From assembly GCF_022605525.1 (NCBI RefSeq), contig NZ_JAKQYJ010000002.1, positions 744,001 through 808,000 on the forward strand: a stretch of 64,000 nt of DNA. Direction: 5' to 3'. Both the position numbers and the translations under genes were made by a program. Positions 28,669 through 37,160 of this stretch are shown here, in pieces. The notes under the pieces were generated by a model. It saw nothing but the letters and a program-made list of their open reading frames with translations, was not told the origin of the DNA and made no database searches. Numbering within the stretch: the stretch's first letter is position 1; every line of letters starts with the position of its first letter. This stretch comes from Porphyrobacter sp. GA68. Lineage in GTDB: Bacteria > Pseudomonadota > Alphaproteobacteria > Sphingomonadales > Sphingomonadaceae.

Positions 28669-28742
28669 CGCGCCCGGAAGGATTCGAACCTCCGACCGCC
28701 CGGTTCGTAGCCGGGTACTCTATCCAGCTGAGCTACGGGCGC
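28666..28742 (-). tRNA. tRNA-Arg (anticodon ACG)
   Basis: A 77-nt cloverleaf with CCA encoded. The acceptor strand GCGCCCG (from 28742) pairs with CGGGCGC, followed by discriminator G and CCA. The anticodon arm is CCCGG-CTACGAA-CCGGG, giving ACG; its A34 would be edited to inosine by TadA to read CGN codons. The T arm reads GGTTCGAATCC. Confidence 0.97.
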
Positions 28743-28793
28743 GCTATGCGGCGGCACATACGGGCGCCTGTCCGGCTTGGCAATCCCCCGTGT

Positions 28794-29195
28794 TCATCCG
28801 TCACAGGCTTTCTGCATCGCCAGCAGCGCCCGGTCGAGCGGAGGCATCGGCAACGCCCGCATCTCGGTATCGCTGAACCAGCCGACCGCGCCGCCTTCCA
28901 GCGCCTGCGGCTCCCCCTGCCAGCGATTGCAGCGGTAGAGCAGCAGCAGTATCGCAGACTGCGCGCCGTCCGCCGCGCTTTCTGCAAACCCGGCGGGATG
29001 GAAGTCGCCCGGTTCCGCGGTGATGCCCAGTTCCTCGGACAGTTCGCGGGCCAGCGCCTCGCGCGGCGTCTCGCCCGCCTCCAGCTTGCCGCCGGGAAAC
29101 TCCCACAGCCCGCCGTGATGCTTGTGCGCCGGACGGCGGTGGAGGAAGTGGCGGTTATCCGGGCCGACCAGAGCGGCGGCGGTGACGATCATCAT
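28794..29195 (-). CDS. mutT: NUDIX hydrolase, MutT-type 8-oxo-dGTP diphosphatase
   Basis: A 133-residue protein with a perfect NUDIX box GKLEAGETPREALARELSEE followed by LGI (Gx5Ex7REUxEExGU), preceded by GGLWEFPGG, the strand-loop typical of MutT proteins that remove 8-oxo-dGTP. FLHRRPAHKHHGGLW fits the nucleotide-binding loop. The assignment to MutT rather than another NUDIX phosphohydrolase rests on this N-terminal pattern. It is divergent from the first Flp pilin gene. Confidence 0.88.
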   Translation of the reverse strand: MMIVTAAALVGPDNRHFLHRRPAHKHHGGLWEFPGGKLEAGETPREALARELSEELGITAEPGDFHPAGFAESAADGAQSAILLLLYRCNRWQGEPQALEGGAVGWFSDTEMRALPMPPLDRALLAMQKACDG

Positions 29196-29298
29196 GCGAA
29201 TGCGGACTGGCTTTGACCGGGCGCAAAAGCAAATCTTAACTTCCCGCGCCTATGCTCGTGCCGCCGGTGCATCCGCGCTGGTCGAGGGGGAGCGGCTG

Positions 29299-29478
29299 AT
29301 GCCGGCATTACTGAACCGTCTGGTCGACGACACATCAGGCGCGACTGCAATCGAGTACGGGTTGATCATCGCGCTGCTGTGCGTGGCGATCATTGGGGCT
29401 CTGTCCAGCTTCGGCGGCAGCGTGAACAATATGTGGGATCTAATCAGTACCCGCATCACCGTTGCCATCGGCGTCTAA
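29299..29478 (+). CDS. Flp/Fap-family pilin (first copy)
   Basis: A 59-residue Flp-type pilin subunit. The start is the ATG at 29299 (MPALLNRLVDDTSG) with a GGGGGAG sequence upstream; the longer ORF from 29122 is out of family range. The Flp motif GATAIEYGLIIALLCVAIIG contains the conserved Glu-Tyr; cleavage by a TadV/CpaA prepilin peptidase is expected after the Gly before ATAIEYG. The hydrophobic helix is followed by a short tail. No other tad genes lie in this window. Confidence 0.9.
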   Translation: MPALLNRLVDDTSGATAIEYGLIIALLCVAIIGALSSFGGSVNNMWDLISTRITVAIGV

Positions 29479-29582
29479 TTTTCCTTCCCTTAAACATTTC
29501 TCAAGAAATCTGTTGCAGAACGACTTCAGCCAGAACCGGGAACAGCGGGCACGGCGGGGTAGATTAAACCAGGAGAACAATT

Positions 29583-29768
29583 ATGACTTTCATCAACAAG
29601 CTTGCCCGTGACGAAGACGGCGCGACCGCCATCGAATACGGCCTGATCGCGGCACTGATCGCCGTTGGCCTGATCACCGCTCTGGGCGCGCTCGGCACCA
29701 GCTTGAGCGGAACTTTCCAGAAGGTGTCCACAGACCTCAACACGGCCAACACTCAAGCTGGCGTTTAA
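29583..29768 (+). CDS. Flp/Fap-family pilin (second copy)
   Basis: A 61-residue Flp pilin with AGGAG upstream of its ATG and a strong intrinsic terminator after it. MTFINKLARDEDGATAIEYG gives the leader and cleavage region, then a long hydrophobic helix LIAALIAVGLITALGALG and a polar tail ending NTANTQAGV. It shares the ATAIEYGLI core with the upstream copy but differs elsewhere, so the two are diverged paralogues. Confidence 0.93.
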   Translation: MTFINKLARDEDGATAIEYGLIAALIAVGLITALGALGTSLSGTFQKVSTDLNTANTQAGV

Positions 29769-29778
29769 AATTCTCTAT

Positions 29779-29810
29779 AAGGCGGCGGGAGCGATCCCGC
29801 CGCCTTTTTC
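29779..29810 (+). terminator. Intrinsic terminator after the second flp gene
   Basis: AAGGCGGCGGGA (29779-29790), loop GCGA, TCCCGCCGCCTT (29795-29806) and a T-rich tail TTTC. A 12-bp perfect GC-rich stem with a T-run. In the other direction the A-rich side could also serve the M48 protease gene that ends at 29835. Confidence 0.92.
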
Positions 29811-29834
29811 TTTGCTTTCCTTCCGTGCAGATCG

Positions 29835-31310
29835 TCAGGTGCCGCGCACCACGATCTTGACGCGCTGGCCAGCCTGCAACTGGTCCGTTGAGGCAAGGCC
29901 ATTCAGCACGCGGAACCGCGTTTCCTGCGCATTGTCGTAGGCCATCCGCCGGCTGAGCGACTGCACAGTGTCGCCGGCGCGCACCTGCACCACTTCCAGC
30001 CTGCGCGGCACGACCTGCGCCGCTTCCTGCGCGGTGATCCGGCGGAACGACTGGAACATCGGGTTGAACACCGCCGCCCGGCCCGCCGGGGTGATGGCGG
30101 TGAAGTGATACGCCCGGTCGCGCGCGAATTCGTAAGCGAACACCACGACATCCACCTGCTGATTGCCGCTGTTAACCCGCGCTGTTCCGACAACCGCCGG
30201 AATGCCGTTGACGGTCGTGCGCTGCAGGTTCTGGGGGGCAAGCTGCTGCTGCTGCCCGCCCAGCGCGCGGAACACGTTCTGCACGTAGGTGTCTAGATTG
30301 CCGCTGTAGGGCGCAAAGGTGAACTGCGCCTGCCCGGCTTGCCCCTGGATTCCGACCGCACGGGTGCTGTTGATCATGGTGAAACCCTGCGGCGCGGCAA
30401 AGGCGAGGCGCAATTCCGGATGCAGGAACTCGCGACCCTCGATCACGCCTTGCGCCGGGTCGTCTCCATAACGCAGGCCATTGATGCGCGACAGGAACGT
30501 GTCGCGGTTGGTCGTCGTACCCGGCAGACCTTGGGCGGTGGTCAATGCGCCTCGCACCCGGCTGGCCGGATCGGGGTGGGTCGAAGCCCATTCCGGCAGC
30601 GACGCCCCGCCCCGCCCCTGTAGCTGCGCATCGAGCTGGTTCTGCGCGGCAAGGCTTGCCAGCACGGTGCTCATCGCGCGCGGGTCATAGCCCGCCTGGC
30701 TAAGATAGCGGATGCCCAGTTGATCCGCCTCGATCTCCTGCGAGCGGGAGAAGCTGAGGGTCAGCAGTTGCGACCCCTGCAGTGCGGCCTGGCCCAGTTG
30801 CTGGCCGATGCCGCTGTTGCCCAAAAGGATGCCGGACAGGATCGCGCCCCCGACGCCCAGCAGGGTGTTGCGCTGCGCATTGGCCTGCCGCCGCTGCGAG
30901 TGGCGCGCTGCGACGTGGGCAACCTCATGGCCCAGAACGCCGGCCAATTCCGCCTCGTTGTTCATGAGCGCCACGAGTTGCCGGGTCGTGTACACATAGC
31001 CGCCGGGAATGGCGAAAGCGTTGTTCACCGGGCTATTGAGCAGCGAGACGGTGAACGCGCTCTCCGCGTTGCCGAGGCCGGATTGCACCGCGATCCGCTG
31101 TCCAACCTGCTCCACATACTGCGCCTGCGGGCCGGTCATGGCACCACCAAATTCCGCCAGAAGCTGCGGGTGCAGCTGCGCGCCCTGCTGCGCTTCTGTC
31201 TGGCTGATCGGGGCGCTGGGTCCTGGGATATCTGCCAAGCTGGTGCAACCCGCGAGAGTAAGCGCAAGCGCAGTGGCGGACGATACGGCAAGAACTGTGG
31301 ATTTTGGCAT
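29835..31310 (-). CDS. M48-family lipoprotein metalloprotease (BepA-like) with C-terminal LysM-like domain
   Basis: A predicted outer-membrane-lipid-anchored periplasmic protease of 491 residues. The ATG at 31310 has GAGGG upstream and gives a lipoprotein signal ending in ALTLAGC (lipobox LAGC). The zinc site is GVLGHEVAHVAARHSQ (HExxH), with the third ligand in SRSQEIEADQLGIRYL. A linker and beta-rich region follow, then a C-terminal LysM-like module (VQVRAGDTVQSLSRRM ... LQAGQRVKIVV) that could bind peptidoglycan. By family it would act in outer-membrane protein quality control. Transcribed towards the flp terminator. Confidence 0.9.
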   Translation of the reverse strand: MPKSTVLAVSSATALALTLAGCTSLADIPGPSAPISQTEAQQGAQLHPQLLAEFGGAMTGPQAQYVEQVGQRIAVQSGLGNAESAFTVSLLNSPVNNAFAIPGGYVYTTRQLVALMNNEAELAGVLGHEVAHVAARHSQRRQANAQRNTLLGVGGAILSGILLGNSGIGQQLGQAALQGSQLLTLSFSRSQEIEADQLGIRYLSQAGYDPRAMSTVLASLAAQNQLDAQLQGRGGASLPEWASTHPDPASRVRGALTTAQGLPGTTTNRDTFLSRINGLRYGDDPAQGVIEGREFLHPELRLAFAAPQGFTMINSTRAVGIQGQAGQAQFTFAPYSGNLDTYVQNVFRALGGQQQQLAPQNLQRTTVNGIPAVVGTARVNSGNQQVDVVVFAYEFARDRAYHFTAITPAGRAAVFNPMFQSFRRITAQEAAQVVPRRLEVVQVRAGDTVQSLSRRMAYDNAQETRFRVLNGLASTDQLQAGQRVKIVVRGT

Positions 31311-31449
31311 GCGAATGGCCCTCTTGTTCACGCCGCGCGCAAACCCCACCCGTTGCAGCGCGACCTTTATGGTTCTGCGCAGTTCAGCGTTTGTAGCCGG
31401 GGGAGGTTCCCCGAAGAAGCTGCCGGGAACCGAAGTCCGGCGAACGCCG

Positions 31450-32394
31450 TCAGGCGCCCAGCTTCAGGAACCGGTCTTCCCGCGCGGTGCGCAAATCTGC
31501 TGGCGACAGCTGGGCCAGAGTATCCAGCTCTTCCCCGATGGCGTTCGCGAGGGTGCGCGCGGCCGCCGGGGGGTCGCGATGCGCACCGCCGGCCGGTTCA
31601 GTCACGATCCGCTCGATCACGCCGAGGCGCAGCAGATCCTGCGCGGAAACCTTCATCGCTTCCGCCGCGTCCGGCGCCTTTTCCGCCGTGCGCCAGAGTA
31701 TCGATGCGCATCCTTCAGGGGAAATGACCGAATAAACCGCATGTTCGAACATCAGCACCCGGTCAGCGCTTGCAAGCGCCACCGCGCCGCCCGAGCCGCC
31801 TTCACCCACTACCGCCGCCACGATCGGCACCGGCAGGGCGAGGCACGCCTCGGTCGAACGGGCAATGGCTTCGGCCTGCCCCCGTTCTTCCGCCTCGATA
31901 CCGGGAAAGGCCCCGGACGTATCGACCAGCGTGACCACCGGCAGTCCGAACCGTCCGGCAAGTTCCATCAGCCGGATCGCCTTGCGATAGCCCTCCGGCT
32001 TGCCCATGCCAAAGTTGTGGCGCAGACGGCTTTGCGTATCGCTGCCTTTTTCATGCCCGATCAGCATCACCCGGCGGCCGTTCAGCCGGGCGAAACCGCC
32101 CAGAATAGCTTGGTCGTCGCCATAGTTGCGGTCCCCGGCGAGCGGGATGAACTCGTCAAAGGCAAACGCCACGTAATCGCGGAAATGCGGCCGCTGCGGA
32201 TGCCTTGCCACCTGGGTTTTCTGCCACGGCGTCAGATTCGCGTAGGTCGTGGCCAGCAGTTCCTCGCTTTTCGCCTCAAGCCGGTGCAGCTCGGCACCGA
32301 TGTCGACGGCTGCGTCGCCTTCGGCGGCGCGCAGTTCCGCAATGCGCTGTTCAAGCTGCGCGACCGGCTTCTCGAATTCTAGATAGGATTTCAT
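31450..32394 (-). CDS. accA: Acetyl-CoA carboxylase carboxyltransferase subunit alpha
   Basis: AccA with AccD transfers CO2 from carboxybiotin to acetyl-CoA, the first step of fatty-acid synthesis. The protein is 314 residues. Characteristic segments are YLEFEKPVAQLEQRI at the N-terminus, HPQRPHFRDYV, GHEKGSDTQSRLRHNFGM, PEGYRKAIRLMELA, TLVDTSGAFPGIEAEERGQ, and VVGEGGSGGAVALA, followed by SVISPEGCASILWR. It follows xerD by 13 bp in the same direction. Confidence 0.97.
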   Translation of the reverse strand: MKSYLEFEKPVAQLEQRIAELRAAEGDAAVDIGAELHRLEAKSEELLATTYANLTPWQKTQVARHPQRPHFRDYVAFAFDEFIPLAGDRNYGDDQAILGGFARLNGRRVMLIGHEKGSDTQSRLRHNFGMGKPEGYRKAIRLMELAGRFGLPVVTLVDTSGAFPGIEAEERGQAEAIARSTEACLALPVPIVAAVVGEGGSGGAVALASADRVLMFEHAVYSVISPEGCASILWRTAEKAPDAAEAMKVSAQDLLRLGVIERIVTEPAGGAHRDPPAAARTLANAIGEELDTLAQLSPADLRTAREDRFLKLGA

Positions 32395-32407
32395 AAGCTC
32401 GCGGGCG

Positions 32408-33304
32408 CTAGTCCACGGCTACGCCAGCGGCAAGAGGGTGTCGCTCGTTGACCAGCTTCACCAGCCGGTCAGCATCCACGTGGGTATAGATCTGGGTGGT
32501 GCTGATATCCGCGTGGCCCAGCAGCATCTGCAGCACGCGCAGGTCCGCTCCGCCGGCAAGAAGGTGGCTGGCAAAGGCATGGCGCAGAACGTGCGGTCCC
32601 ACCCGTTCAGGCGGCAGACCGGCCCGTGTCGCCAATTCCTTGAGCAGTTGATATAACCGTACCCGCGTCAGGTGGCCGGCGCGGGACGGAAAGACGAACC
32701 GGCTTCCTGCGGGTCGCAGCGTCAGCCAGCGCCCCAAGGCGGCCTGCGCCCTGGTTCCGACGGGGACCATCCGGGAATGACCACCCTTGCCGGTCACGGA
32801 AAGAAACGGCGCATCGCGCGGCACGGCGATGATCGGCAGCGACACAAGCTCCGTCGCGCGCAGGCCGGAACCATACAGCAGTTCCAGCAACGCCAGCATT
32901 CGTACCGCAGGCGCTTTTCCGCCGGCTGCTTCGGATTCGGCCCGCCCCAGCAACTGGTCGACCTCGGCAACTGACAGCACGGACGGCAGTGGGCGACGAA
33001 CAGCAGGACGTGGCAGAGCGCGGGAAGGATCATCCGCGCGCATCCCCTCATCCATCAGAAACCCGTAGAACTGCCGCATCGCGGAGATCCTGCGGGCAAG
33101 TGAGCTCGAGGCGAGCTGGCTCCACGCGGCGCCCAGACGCTTCATGTCCTGCCTGTCGGCCGACGCCAGCGGGCCGATGACCATTTCGGCCTGCCTCAGA
33201 TCGTGCGCGTAAGCCGCGAGGGTGTTCGCCGCAGCCCCCCGCTCGGCCGCCATCATAACCAGAAAGGCGGCAATCGGGTCAGGTTTGCCCGTGCCGCTGT
33301 CCAC
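32408..33304 (-). CDS. xerD: Tyrosine recombinase XerD
   Basis: Site-specific recombinase that with XerC resolves chromosome dimers at dif. The GTG at 33304 gives 298 residues; a TTG at 33325, overlapping the upstream gene by 14 bp, is an alternative. The N-terminal SAM-like DNA-binding domain (AAERGAAANTLAAYAHDLRQ) is followed by the catalytic set: Arg in YGSGLRATELVSL, Lys in TGKGGHSRMVP, His/Arg in HVLRHAFASHLL, His in LLGHADISTTQIYTHV, and the Tyr nucleophile in IYTHV. XerD rather than XerC is inferred from accA/aroK context. Confidence 0.92.
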   Translation of the reverse strand: MDSGTGKPDPIAAFLVMMAAERGAAANTLAAYAHDLRQAEMVIGPLASADRQDMKRLGAAWSQLASSSLARRISAMRQFYGFLMDEGMRADDPSRALPRPAVRRPLPSVLSVAEVDQLLGRAESEAAGGKAPAVRMLALLELLYGSGLRATELVSLPIIAVPRDAPFLSVTGKGGHSRMVPVGTRAQAALGRWLTLRPAGSRFVFPSRAGHLTRVRLYQLLKELATRAGLPPERVGPHVLRHAFASHLLAGGADLRVLQMLLGHADISTTQIYTHVDADRLVKLVNERHPLAAGVAVD

Positions 33305-33311
33305 GTCGGGG

Positions 33312-35174
33312 TCAGGCCCGGGCAACCGCTTCGGCGGCGATCAAGCGCGCCTCTGCCGACATGCCAACCCGGTTCAGGGCCGAGACAATCTGATACAGCT
33401 GCCGTGCCGTCATCCGCTCCCATCCGTCGCCCTGCATGCCCAGTCCGGCCAGCAACGTGACGAGACCCTTGTTGTCGGCCGCAGCCGCCTGACTGATCAG
33501 CTGAGCCCAGCGGGTGTGCGGCCTGAAGTCCAACCGCAAGTTCTCGCTGAACTGGCTGACCGCGCCTTGGTCCAAGCGGCCAAGCCCAGCCAGCCCGGCG
33601 ACAAGAAAAGCGCCGGCGCGGCCTTGCGTGCTGTCATCGTCGCCCAGAAAATCGTCCACCGCGCCAGTTCGCACCGTGCCGCTGGCGGTGGGACTGGCCA
33701 GGGCAATCAGGGCCCACGCCCTGCTCCCTTCCGCAACAACGCCCTGCCAGCGCAACGCGTTGCGGTCCAGGCCAGCGGTCAGCATCGAGGCGATCAGCGG
33801 AGCCGCATCGTCCGCCAGTTCCTCGGCCGGTGTGACGCGAGCAGCCGCATATGCAGTCAGCACCTGCAGGCCATGATCCGTTGCATCGCCCTCGCCCCAG
33901 ATCTGCCGGATTGCGGCCAGCCTCGCCGCAGGTGACGGGGCGATATAGGCGGTGCGCAGATTCGCGGCTGCCGTGCCCGGCACGGTGTTGCGGTCTTCTC
34001 CATCCGCGTAGAGCTGGGAATACAGGTCAACCATGGCGTCTGCCGACAGGATTCCGACCTCTGCCGCTAGCGGAGCTGCGGCCGCGCGTTCCGATGCGGA
34101 CAGCATCGGCATGGTGGCAAGCATGCGCCGATACGCGGGCGGCAGGTTGGCGGCCAGTTCCTGCGGCAAAGGTTCGCTCAGTGCGTTAGCAAGGGCGAAA
34201 CGCCACGGAGTGACCTCCCCGACGTTGTTCCACTCTACATTAAAGGCTCGCCGGGCAACTCCTGCCGTGGCGGCATAACGCTGCGCCAGCAGGATATCGA
34301 TCCGCTCAGCATCGCCGCGCCGCCGCATCCGTTCGAGGTCCGCCTGGGCCCGCGTTGCTTCCCCGGCATAGGCGCTGCAGATGGCAGAGAGCATGTTCCA
34401 CTCGCTGCCCGCGCTTTGCAAACGGCCGGTGTTTGTGGCTGGGCAGACTCCAAGAACGTCGGCCGTGCCGAGATAGGCTGCGACCGCCGCGCCGGCCAGC
34501 GCCCCGTTCCAGTCGGCGGTATCCACCGCCTGCACGAGCGACCGGCTGGCCTGGAACTCTCCCATCCGGTTGAGCAGCGCTGCCCTCAGCGCGGCGAATT
34601 CCACCGGGTCCATGCCGGAGGGCGCTGCCAGGCGGCTGACCAGAGCCCGCCGCATGACGATGTGGCCCCAGCGGGATACATAGCGCCCCCCGTTACCCTG
34701 AAGTACCGCACGAACCAGCGGTGCCGGCTGCCGCGCCAGCGTCTCGCTCGGCAGGCCGCCGAGATCAGCGCCCACCACACCAATTCGCGCAGTGGACCGG
34801 CGTGCGGCGGGAGGGATGTCGGAACGCGGCTTCAGGCCCAGCAGTTCGTCCAGTTCGCTGGTGGACAGTCCTTCCAGCTGTTGCAGCGTAGGAAGCGACT
34901 GAAGCACATCAGGCGGAATTTGGACCGGAGCCACGGGACGCGGAGTGGAACGTGCGGTAGGCTCCGGCAGTGGCTGCACGATCTCGCCCGATCTGCGCGG
35001 CGGCTCCTCGCCACCGGGCGCCGGCGCGGGGGCGGCAGTTGCCGTGGCGGTTGGCGCCGGACTGGGCGGGCTTTGAAAGCCGGGCGGCAGGATGGACCGC
35101 GGTGCATCCTGAGCCACGGCCAATCCCGACGCCAGCGCAAGCGCCGCACCTCCGATGAAAACGCGCTTACGCAT
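33312..35174 (-). CDS. Exported hypothetical protein, alpha-helical, between xerD and aroK
   Basis: A 620-residue product with a Sec signal peptide (RVFIGGAALALASGLAVAQ) followed by a Pro/Ala/Thr-rich linker to about residue 100. The remainder is Ala-rich and helical, with repeated patterns such as MRRALVSRLAAPS, LAGAAVAAYLGTADVLG and MVDLYSQLYADGEDRN that resemble tetratricopeptide-like solenoids, but no clean repeat period could be counted by eye. Two cysteines (GVCPATN, SAICSAY) may pair. I do not recognise a named family. The ATG shares a base with the stop of the small membrane gene upstream (TGATG). Confidence 0.75.
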   Translation of the reverse strand: MRKRVFIGGAALALASGLAVAQDAPRSILPPGFQSPPSPAPTATATAAPAPAPGGEEPPRRSGEIVQPLPEPTARSTPRPVAPVQIPPDVLQSLPTLQQLEGLSTSELDELLGLKPRSDIPPAARRSTARIGVVGADLGGLPSETLARQPAPLVRAVLQGNGGRYVSRWGHIVMRRALVSRLAAPSGMDPVEFAALRAALLNRMGEFQASRSLVQAVDTADWNGALAGAAVAAYLGTADVLGVCPATNTGRLQSAGSEWNMLSAICSAYAGEATRAQADLERMRRRGDAERIDILLAQRYAATAGVARRAFNVEWNNVGEVTPWRFALANALSEPLPQELAANLPPAYRRMLATMPMLSASERAAAAPLAAEVGILSADAMVDLYSQLYADGEDRNTVPGTAAANLRTAYIAPSPAARLAAIRQIWGEGDATDHGLQVLTAYAAARVTPAEELADDAAPLIASMLTAGLDRNALRWQGVVAEGSRAWALIALASPTASGTVRTGAVDDFLGDDDSTQGRAGAFLVAGLAGLGRLDQGAVSQFSENLRLDFRPHTRWAQLISQAAAADNKGLVTLLAGLGMQGDGWERMTARQLYQIVSALNRVGMSAEARLIAAEAVARA

Positions 35175-35404
35175 CAGTTGACGCTCCCGCCCGGCGCAAG
35201 GAGCCGAAGTGCCGTCAAGGGTTCCGGTTTGTAGGGCAGCGGCACCTGGATTTCGTGTTCAATGGGGCGCACAGCCTCGTCTCCGCCGTCGATATATGCC
35301 GCAATGATGATAAGAAGGAGCAACGTCGCGCCAATCAGCACACCGGGCCTCCGTAACGCCCCGAATTTTTTGTCCAAGCTTACGATCACCCGTTCAACTT
35401 GCAC
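35174..35404 (-). CDS. Small single-pass membrane protein of unknown function
   Basis: A 76-residue product from a GTG at 35404. A basic N-terminus (MQVERVIVSLDKKFGALRRP) precedes one transmembrane helix (GVLIGATLLLLIIIAAYI, about residues 21-38) and an acidic then proline-rich periplasmic tail. It is coupled to the exported 620-residue protein (TGATG overlap) and lies 31 bp from the divergent aroK start. The pair may form an envelope module; function unknown. Confidence 0.7.
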   Translation of the reverse strand: MQVERVIVSLDKKFGALRRPGVLIGATLLLLIIIAAYIDGGDEAVRPIEHEIQVPLPYKPEPLTALRLLAPGGSVN

Positions 35405-35435
35405 CCGCCTTAGCCGATGTTTAACGCCATCTGCA

Positions 35436-36005
35436 ATGACTGTGGCCGGTGCAGAAAACCCTCAAGCCGGCGTCAGGGCGCAGTCGGCTCTGGCGCTGCG
35501 GCCGATCGCGCTTGTCGGTCTCATGGGAGTCGGCAAGACAACCGTGGGCCGGCGGCTTGCGGCGCAGCTGGGCGTGGGCTTCATCGATGCGGATGCCGCA
35601 ATCGAAGCGGCGGCCCACCTGTCGATAAGCGAGATTTTCGATGCCTTTGGCGAGGCCTATTTCAGGGATGGAGAACGGCGGGTGATCAGGCGCCTTCTGG
35701 CCGAGGGTGCCGGAGTGATCGCGACCGGAGGAGGCGCGTTCTGCCAACCGCAGACGAGGGCGATGCTGCTGGAACATGCCCGCGTCGTGTGGCTCGACTG
35801 CGATGTCGACACGCTGGTTGAACGAACCGGCAGGCGGGACACTCGCCCGCTGTTGAGAGACGGCGATCGGCGCGAGGTGCTGGCGCGGCTCGCGGAAGAG
35901 CGCCGGCCACTTTACGCGCAGGCGCACGTCCACGTCCAGGCGCAGGGCGGGCCGCATTCCCGCACCGTCCACGCGATTCTGGAAGCACTCGCTTCATGGA
36001 AATAG
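35436..36005 (+). CDS. aroK: Shikimate kinase
   Basis: AroK phosphorylates shikimate in the aromatic amino-acid pathway. From the ATG at 35436 it is 189 residues; the in-frame extension to 35262 would overlap the divergent gene. Walker A LVGLMGVGKTTVGRRLA, DADAAIEAAA (Asp for shikimate and Mg), FGEAYFRDGERRVIRRLL (Arg pair), ATGGGAFCQ (Walker B-like GGG), and RPLLR are present. It overlaps aroB by 10 bp. Confidence 0.96.
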   Translation: MTVAGAENPQAGVRAQSALALRPIALVGLMGVGKTTVGRRLAAQLGVGFIDADAAIEAAAHLSISEIFDAFGEAYFRDGERRVIRRLLAEGAGVIATGGGAFCQPQTRAMLLEHARVVWLDCDVDTLVERTGRRDTRPLLRDGDRREVLARLAEERRPLYAQAHVHVQAQGGPHSRTVHAILEALASWK

Positions 36006-37138
36006 TGCGGGTCGACACGGCCGGATCAGGTTACGATGTACTGATCGGCAGCGGCCTCATTGCCGACGCCATGGTACAGGCGAGAGACTTCATCGAGTCC
36101 TACCATGCTGGCGGACACTCCGCGCGGCGCAAAGTGCCGGTGGTGGCGGACCGGAACGCCTACCGACATCACGGCGACCGGCTCGCCCATTCCCTTGCAT
36201 CCGAAAATTACGATATCGACTGGTATCTGGTCGAGCCGGGCGAAGCGGCAAAGAGCTGGCAAGGCTTGGAAGCCCTTGTCGACTGGCTGCTCGCCCGGGG
36301 GATCACCCGCAAAGACCGTGTGTTCGCCTTGGGCGGAGGCGTGGTAGGCGATCTGACCGGGTTCGCCTGCGCCATCCTCAAGCGCGGCTGCGGCTTCGTG
36401 CAACTGCCGACCACTCTGCTGGCGCAGGTGGACTCCTCGGTGGGTGGCAAGACGGCAATCAATACCAAGGCCGGCAAGAATCTCGTCGGCGCCTTCCACC
36501 AGCCATCGCTGGTGCTGGCGGACACCACGTGCCTGACCACCCTTCCCGCTCGGGAAATGCGCGCCGGATATGCGGAGGTGCTGAAATACGGTGTGCTGGG
36601 CGACAGAGACTTCTTTGCATGGCTGGAGGAGCACGGTTCCCAGGTCATCTCCGGCGAAGAGCCTTGGCTGACGCAAGCCGTGGCCCGCAGCGTGGCTGCC
36701 AAGGCCGCAATCGTCGCGCAGGACGAGCGGGAGACCACCGGACGGCGCGCTCTGCTCAACCTTGGTCACACGTTCGGGCATGCGCTGGAGGCGGCGACAG
36801 GATTTGGCGAACGACTCCTCCATGGCGAAGCGGTGGGATTGGGCATGGTGCTGGCGGCACGTTTCTCGGTGCAGAGGGGCGATCTGCCTCCATCTGCCGC
36901 CAGCCGCATCGAGCGGGCTGTGGAACAGGCAGGATTGCCGGTTCGACTGAACAACATCAACCTTGCCGCCAGCGGCCGGGAACTGACAGAGTTGATGCGG
37001 CACGACAAGAAGATGGAAGGCGGCACCCTGCCTTTCGTCCTGCTGCGGGACATTGGCGCGGCTTATCTCGCGCGCGATGTGCCGCTGGACGATGTTGCCA
37101 GCTTTCTCGATGCGGAACTGCGCGATCCGCCGTTCTGA
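35996..37138 (+). CDS. aroB: 3-dehydroquinate synthase
   Basis: AroB cyclises DAHP to 3-dehydroquinate using NAD and a divalent metal. The protein is 380 residues with RVFALGGGVVGDLTGFACAILKRG (NAD-binding GGGVxGDxxGFxA), LPTTLLAQVDSSVGGKTAIN, KNLVGAFHQP, LNLGHTFGHALEA (metal-binding His), LLHGEAVGLGM (metal-binding His), and MRHDKKMEGG. The order aroK-aroB with overlapping frames is standard in bacteria. It ends 22 bp from the convergent thioesterase gene. Confidence 0.97.
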   Translation: MEIVRVDTAGSGYDVLIGSGLIADAMVQARDFIESYHAGGHSARRKVPVVADRNAYRHHGDRLAHSLASENYDIDWYLVEPGEAAKSWQGLEALVDWLLARGITRKDRVFALGGGVVGDLTGFACAILKRGCGFVQLPTTLLAQVDSSVGGKTAINTKAGKNLVGAFHQPSLVLADTTCLTTLPAREMRAGYAEVLKYGVLGDRDFFAWLEEHGSQVISGEEPWLTQAVARSVAAKAAIVAQDERETTGRRALLNLGHTFGHALEAATGFGERLLHGEAVGLGMVLAARFSVQRGDLPPSAASRIERAVEQAGLPVRLNNINLAASGRELTELMRHDKKMEGGTLPFVLLRDIGAAYLARDVPLDDVASFLDAELRDPPF

Positions 37139-37160
37139 ACGCGCAAAACGGCTGCGCCGG

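Noticed and set aside
28284-28757. Frame giving VAQLDRVPGYEPGGRRFESF
   Set aside because: This is the well-known false translation of a tRNA-Arg gene.
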